Part shown: positions 6,301 to 8,454 of the stretch, piece by piece
Numbering within the stretch: position 1 is the first letter of the stretch
How the letters are laid out: each line of letters opens with the position of its first letter
Assembly: GCA_002298885.1 (NCBI GenBank)
Contig: DBMK01000194.1
Location: 1-8,454 of the forward strand
Origin: Anaerolineaceae bacterium UBA700
Lineage (GTDB): Bacteria > Chloroflexota > Anaerolineae > Anaerolineales > Anaerolineaceae
DNA: 8,454 nt
Direction of reading: 5' to 3'
Notes under the pieces: model-generated
Told to the model about the DNA's origin: nothing
The model's database searches: none
Seen by the model: the letters and a program-made list of their open reading frames with translations, nothing else
Made by a program: the position numbers and the translations under genes

Positions 6301-8039
6301 TGGGGAACGGTGTCCAGGGCCGGGCGGGCCTGGTCGATGGTCACCATTTCACTCTTGCACGGGCTGGAGACCGGCGCGTTATTGGCATCGCCGGAGTAAT
6401 CCGCCGTCCAGTTCCAGGTGCCGGCCATGTTGCTGGCAAAGGTCGAGTTGGTGGCATAGCTGCCGTTGCCGTGGTCGACGTTAACGTCCTGGGTGAAGAC
6501 CGGCGTTCCGATGCAGACCACATCGGTCGGCGGGAAGAGCTTAAATGTGATTTTGCCGCCGGGGTTATTTCCACCCGAGAGCACCGCCGAGTCGTTCAGG
6601 ATGGCGCCGATGAAGTCGCGCACGGGGTTGGGCGTGGTGACGATCTCGATCTTAGCCTTGTGCGTGTTGGTGACCGAGGCTTCCGCCGGGTCAGGTCCCG
6701 GGCCGACCGTCACCGGGCCGGGCGGGACGGTCACGGTCCATACGCCGCCCCCATTGGTCTCGGTAACCGTGTAGCTGCCGGGGGTCAGGTTGGTCCAGGT
6801 CTGGACCAGCCCATCCGGGTAAGTGAACTGCTTGCAGTCGCCCGGGTAATTGGGGAAGGAAGGCCCCTGGATGCAGATCTCAAACGACTGGCCAGGAACG
6901 GGATCGAAGCCGGCCCAATTGACGATCTTCGTCACTTTCAGGCTGCCGGGCTTGAGCGTGTTGGTCACCGTGGCCCCGTAACACATCACTTCGATCTGTC
7001 CGGGAGAAAGCCAGGTGAGAGTTCCGTCAGCGTTGACCTGGATGGTGGGGTGGTCGATGGTCACCGACCATTCGCTGCCGGGATTATCCTCGCTGATGGT
7101 GTAAACGCCCGGCACCAGCCCGGTCCAGGATTTCTCCTCGCCGCCAAAAAAGGTCTTGCAGTCCGGCCCGGAGGGGAAGGATGGGCCTGAGAGGCAGATG
7201 CGGAAGGTCTTGGTCGGGTCCGGGGTGGCGCCGCTCCAGTTGACGATCTTCTTAACATCGATCTTGCCAGTTGCCTTGTAAGTGTTGGTGATGATGGTCT
7301 CGGTGCACAGCGGGGTGATGCTGCCGCTGATCAGGTAGTTGGTGGTGCCGTCGGCGTTCACCCGCACGGTCGGGTGGTCGATGCTGACGTCCCAGGCAAC
7401 CCCCGGATTGACCTCGCTGATGGTGTAATCACCGGGGACCAGGCCGGACCAGGATTTCGTCTCGCCGCCCTTGATATCCTGGCAGGTCTTCGCCGTGCTG
7501 GGGGAGGGACCGGTCAGGCACACGCTGAAGACCTGGAGCGGGTTGGGCGGGTTGCCGAGGACGACCTTTTTAACGTTTACCGTGCCGGTATTACGGAAGT
7601 TCTTGACCGTGGCATAGGCTGTCTGGCCGGTGGTCACCGTAACGGTTGGGACGGGGATGTACTTCGTCCATTCGGCGCCGGGGTAATTCTCGCTGATCGT
7701 GTACTGGCCTGCAATAATGCCCGACCAGGTCTGCACCAGGTCGTTGGGATAGGTGAACGTCTTGCAGGAGGGGGTAGTGAACGAGGGTCCCTGGATGCAG
7801 ATGGAGAAGGTCTTGCCGGTCTCCGGCGAAACCCCATTCCAAAAGACCAGCTTGGTCACCTGGAGCGAGCCGTACCAATCCGGGGCGAGTACCCCGGCGG
7901 CTGGTTGTGCGCCGGAAGGCGCAAAAGATTCAGGTGCAGGACTGGATGCCTGGGCAAAGTTGGCTTCGGCTGCGAGAAGAACAACCGTAAGCAGCAGCGT
8001 CAGCGCTATCGATACAATCCGCGGGGCCCTGATGACCAT
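3312..8039 (-). CDS. Giant secreted multi-domain surface protein: 11 Cna-B/SpaA-like and 3 Ig-like repeats
   Basis: This encodes 1575 residues. The signal peptide is 1-31 (cut after AQA), followed by a Pro/Ala/Ser linker to about 57. Cna-B/SpaA-like domains R1-R4 span 58-461, three Ig-like domains span 462-791, R5-R11 span 792-1469, and a fibronectin-III-like domain (VKLQWLMAAENNSVGYKIYR) spans 1470-1560 before the tail WTFVPVVNK. Each R unit starts with a VxKxV strand, has an ICxxGPS...C pair and a YTxxE motif, and ends with VTNT. Lys, Glu and Asn at these places form internal isopeptide bonds in known Cna-B domains, so a rigid, protease-resistant stalk or adhesin is likely. There are 30 cysteines in total. 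No LPXTG motif or membrane anchor follows the C-terminal domain. The start at 8039 is chosen because a perfect AGGAGG lies 5 nt upstream and the signal peptide begins there; an in-frame GTG at 8084 sits inside a hairpin loop. It is first in the operon. The ligand and the mode of attachment are unknown. Confidence 0.92.
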   Translation of the reverse strand: MVIRAPRIVSIALTLLLTVVLLAAEANFAQASSPAPESFAPSGAQPAAGVLAPDWYGSLQVTKLVFWNGVSPETGKTFSICIQGPSFTTPSCKTFTYPNDLVQTWSGIIAGQYTISENYPGAEWTKYIPVPTVTVTTGQTAYATVKNFRNTGTVNVKKVVLGNPPNPLQVFSVCLTGPSPSTAKTCQDIKGGETKSWSGLVPGDYTISEVNPGVAWDVSIDHPTVRVNADGTTNYLISGSITPLCTETIITNTYKATGKIDVKKIVNWSGATPDPTKTFRICLSGPSFPSGPDCKTFFGGEEKSWTGLVPGVYTISEDNPGSEWSVTIDHPTIQVNADGTLTWLSPGQIEVMCYGATVTNTLKPGSLKVTKIVNWAGFDPVPGQSFEICIQGPSFPNYPGDCKQFTYPDGLVQTWTNLTPGSYTVTETNGGGVWTVTVPPGPVTVGPGPDPAEASVTNTHKAKIEIVTTPNPVRDFIGAILNDSAVLSGGNNPGGKITFKLFPPTDVVCIGTPVFTQDVNVDHGNGSYATNSTFASNMAGTWNWTADYSGDANNAPVSSPCKSEMVTIDQARPALDTVPQPGTGTVGDYLNDTANLSGGYSPTGSILFSLYPPSDAVCAGTPVFTETVPVGHGNGAYSTTPPGFGSNATGTWRWTAGYSGDANNAPAFSGCTAELVTIERFPATISTIPNPAAGIVGDVLNDSATLTGYASPTGTITFKLFPPSDTVCAGPASYTQAVPVNGNGVYQTTPGFVSNQIGTWRWTSDYGGDANNKPASSGCTEEPVTISFKPGSILVQKHVDWSGVTPVAGQTFEICLAGPAPSTASTCKVFTPEQTQSWDNLAPGTYTVSETDPGSAWITAIVPTTVVVSPDGKPSVDLVTVTNTRKLGHLKVTKTVDWNGIPPVSGTTFSICVQGPSFPTTPDCKTFTYPNDLVKTWDNLIPGSYTVTEPGSGTTWDVVVTGSPAAVPDDGGTVSVTVANKAKLATGLQVTKVVNWNGADPVNGTTFSICISGPSFPTTPDCKTFTYPDTLTQTWSNLVPGNYTLTEPGAGSQWTVNLPAAPVPVTLVELAKATVTNTRKLGSLEVTKTVDWNGVTPDPVASFEICITGPSYPSAPNCKTFNASNGWTQAWTGLIPGSYTLTETSPGSQWQVTVPTGAVIVPVDGGKATAQVTNQRKHGSLAVTKTVEWNGVTPVTGQTFTICLTGPSYPVTPNCKTFTYPSQLTQTWTDLIPGTYSLSEQNTGSEWDVLVTTRPIVVPIDGGTGQAQVTNTRKHGSLQVVKTVDWKGVTPDPTVVFHICVQGPSYPQSPSCKDFSNAAGWTQTWTDLIPGDYTVSEANAGAQWLVSVPTGPVAVPIDGGQASAGVTNTLNFGGLIVIKSVDWGIAVPDPQKQYEICVTGPSFPSPSCKFASYLGSTLTWNNLIPGRYDVTETDPGLNWDVTIPDTPGFVRGGGYTTIHVKNRYEEPTGVSLVSFNAALLPDRSVKLQWLMAAENNSVGYKIYRTRGGTFNADQLAGVVAAQGDGSSYLFTDAPPGIGMWTYWLVNVDTNSTGTIIHHVTVLVGDNWTFVPVVNK
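3633..5666 (-). repeat. Cna-B/SpaA-like domains R5-R11
   Basis: Approximate units are R5 5376-5666, R6 5079-5375, R7 4794-5078, R8 4503-4793, R9 4212-4502, R10 3921-4211 and R11 3633-3920. All keep VxKxV, the IC...C pair, Y-x-(V/L)-(T/S)-E and a terminal (V)xN; in R9, for example, these are Lys1185, Glu1240 and Asn1271. R8 and R10 share GVTPDP, GPSYP and GWTQ(A/T)W, while R6, R7 and R9 share CKTFTYP, so subtypes partly alternate along the array. R9 and R10 share a long run of identical DNA over the GLIPG-type turn (near 4049-4075 and 4341-4367). R11 is the most diverged and leads into the fibronectin-like C-terminal domain. Confidence 0.87.
5667..6656 (-). repeat. Three tandem Ig-like domains splitting the Cna-B array
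   Basis: Three units of about 110 residues each occupy 6327-6656, 5997-6326 and 5667-5996. Each reads LNDSA.LSG, then PTG.ITFKLFPPSD.VC, an N-G-.-Y turn, GTWRWT, YSGDANN.P and a second Cys, closing with VTI. The P-x-G-x-I-x-F and YSGDANN signatures match bacterial Ig-like repeats of the Big_3 type found in surface proteins. The two Cys per unit (in VCxG and about 50 residues later) could form a disulfide. No Lys/Asn isopeptide layout is evident. The three copies are plainly homologous, so they arose by tandem duplication. Confidence 0.82.
6657..7868 (-). repeat. Cna-B/SpaA-like domains R1-R4
   Basis: Approximate units are R1 7584-7868, R2 7266-7583, R3 6945-7265 and R4 6657-6944. Candidate isopeptide residues are all present; in R1, for example, they are Lys63, Glu117 and Asn147. 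R2 and R3 form a subtype of their own. They share GGE(T/E)KSW, an IDHPT strand and a longer VNADGT insert carrying one additional Cys each (Cys245 and Cys353), which suggests one arose by duplication of the other. R1 and R4 are of the FTYP...LVQTW subtype that recurs in R6, R7 and R9. Boundaries are set by eye from the recurring VxKxV and VTNT motifs and may shift by a few residues. Confidence 0.85.
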
Positions 8040-8044
8040 ACCCA

Positions 8045-8050
8045 CCTCCT
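8045..8050 (-). promoter_or_regulatory. Perfect Shine-Dalgarno for the surface-protein gene
   Basis: AGGAGG, extended to AGGAGGTG, lies 5 nt before the ATG at 8039. It matches the usual 16S anti-Shine-Dalgarno throughout. This decides the start codon in favour of MVIRAP rather than the GTG 45 nt upstream, and suggests strong translation initiation. Confidence 0.9.
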
Positions 8051-8056
8051 GGGACG

Positions 8057-8100
8057 AAAACAAAAGATGCGAAACCGGATTCACTTCCTGCCGGTTTCGC
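8057..8100 (-). terminator. Terminator-like hairpin in the leader, just upstream of the ribosome binding site
   Basis: On the minus strand GCGAAACCGG (8100-8091) pairs perfectly with CCGGTTTCGC (8078-8069) around a 12-nt loop. It is followed by ATC, TTTT, G, TTTT (8068-8057). A 10-bp G+C-containing stem plus a T-rich tail fits an intrinsic terminator. It lies between the promoter and the gene it would block, so it could be a transcription attenuator. Otherwise it could be a stem that sets mRNA stability or access to the Shine-Dalgarno 6 nt further on. The T tract is interrupted, so efficiency may be partial. Confidence 0.55.
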
Positions 8101-8130
8101 CATTGACTCCCTGAAGACTTTGTTTGCTAA

Positions 8131-8349
8131 ATGCAAACCAGGCGACCAGATTATTTCTTCAGTTCACAGCCGCAGACTATATTTAATTGAAAAGAAAACA
8201 ACCTCAACCTTGCCAGGATGTTCTTGGATCCCCTACAAATAAGCTTACCACTAAGGTCTGACACGAAGCTGACTCGCTTCGGATGTCACCGCTGAATCTT
8301 GTCCCCTTGAAACACAATACTATCGCAGCATTGATTGCGCGGTTTGCAT
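8131..8349 (-). promoter_or_regulatory. Candidate structured leader RNA closed by a 9-bp long-range helix
   Basis: The first transcribed bases, ATGCAAACC (8349-8341 on the minus strand), are perfectly complementary to GGTTTGCAT (8139-8131), about 200 nt downstream. The helix may extend to 8337 and 8143 with one G-U pair and one mismatch. Inside it, TGACA..CGAAGC / GCTTCG-TGTCA (8259-8288) makes a second hairpin with a 2-nt bulge and a 6-nt loop. The GTTTGC of the long helix can instead pair with GCAAAC at 8127-8122 (loop ATTTA). I recognise no known riboswitch core, so this is a structural candidate only. If transcription starts at 8347, the outer two pairs are lost. Confidence 0.35.
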
Positions 8350-8353
8350 ATAG

Positions 8354-8381
8354 AGTATAAACCAACACCTAACTTTGTCAA
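8354..8381 (-). promoter_or_regulatory. Strong sigma-70-type promoter for the surface-protein operon
   Basis: On the minus strand TTGACA (8376-8381, 6 of 6 consensus bases) is followed by a 16-nt spacer and TATACT (8354-8359, 5 of 6). An A+T-rich run just upstream (8383-8400, including TTTTTTGTTTT) could act as an UP element. The predicted start of transcription is about 8346-8349, giving a leader of roughly 300 nt before the ATG at 8039. It is the best promoter match in the window. The box match is seen directly; activity is inferred. Confidence 0.75.
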
Positions 8382-8454
8382 TTACCTAAAACAAAAAATT
8401 ACCCAATTAAAACCTTAAAATATCCCATCGTTAATGTATTTTGATTGATTGAGG
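8382..8454. other. A+T-rich upstream spacer without a gene
   Basis: No open frame of note is present. Composition is strongly A+T-rich compared with the coding region. AATTACC occurs twice, at 8380-8386 (touching the -35 box) and 8397-8403, with starts 17 bp apart, which might be a tandem activator site. The rest may be the promoter side of this operon or the tail of a gene outside the window. Confidence 0.5.

Noticed and set aside
6144..7190. Plus-strand frame of 348 codons
   Set aside because: It is antisense to the Ig-like and R2-R4 repeats, with no signal or domain of its own.
8040..8084. In-frame GTG at 8084 as start of the surface protein
   Set aside because: It lies in the loop of the leader hairpin, and the ATG at 8039 has a perfect Shine-Dalgarno and starts the signal peptide directly.
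8176..8205. Second promoter with -10 TATAGT at 8176-8181
   Set aside because: No acceptable -35 at 16-18 nt; the only TTGAGG is 20 nt away. Kept only as a remote possibility.
8040..8349. Known riboswitch class in the leader (c-di-GMP-I was considered because of GCAAACC; SAM, FMN and cobalamin were also considered)
   Set aside because: The rest of each consensus core is absent; GCAAACC alone is not enough.

Overview
The window carries three protein genes, all on the minus strand, read from high to low coordinates. A large secreted repeat protein (8039-3312) is followed by a secreted C25-type (gingipain-family) cysteine peptidase (3315-448), whose ATG overlaps the repeat protein's stop codon as ATGA. 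A small LPXTG-like surface protein (359-24) follows after an 88-nt gap. No RNA gene, mobile element or CRISPR array was seen. The plus strand holds only antisense shadow frames.

The organism is probably a member of Chloroflexota, most likely Anaerolineae. This is inferred from three things: G+C-rich coding sequence with A+T-rich spacers; an IPVTG sorting signal in a monoderm-style anchor; and two secreted proteins that end in a short aromatic-V-P-hydrophobic tail (FVPVVNK and FVPIATRE). That tail resembles the C-terminal tails I recall from many Anaerolineae exported proteins. No phylogenetic marker is present, so this assignment is moderate at best.

Layout. Positions 8382-8454 are A+T-rich upstream DNA. 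Positions 8354-8381 hold a very good sigma-70-type promoter (TTGACA, 16-nt spacer, TATACT). Positions about 8348-8040 form a leader of roughly 300 nt with several complementary segments and a terminator-like hairpin just before a perfect Shine-Dalgarno. Positions 8039-3312 encode a signal peptide, four Cna-B/SpaA-like domains, three Ig-like domains, seven more Cna-B/SpaA-like domains and a fibronectin-III-like C-terminal domain. All eleven Cna-B/SpaA-like units keep the Lys/Glu/Asn residues expected for an internal isopeptide bond, plus a Cys pair. Positions 3315-448 encode the peptidase. Positions 360-447 contain three side-by-side dyads. Positions 359-24 encode the small anchored protein.

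Working model (inference): this is a surface-structure cassette. The repeat protein would be a long, covalently stiffened stalk or adhesin. The peptidase, made in coupled stoichiometry, could mature or release surface proteins, as gingipains do for fimbriae in Porphyromonas. The small protein could be a sortase-anchored partner. No sortase gene lies in the window.
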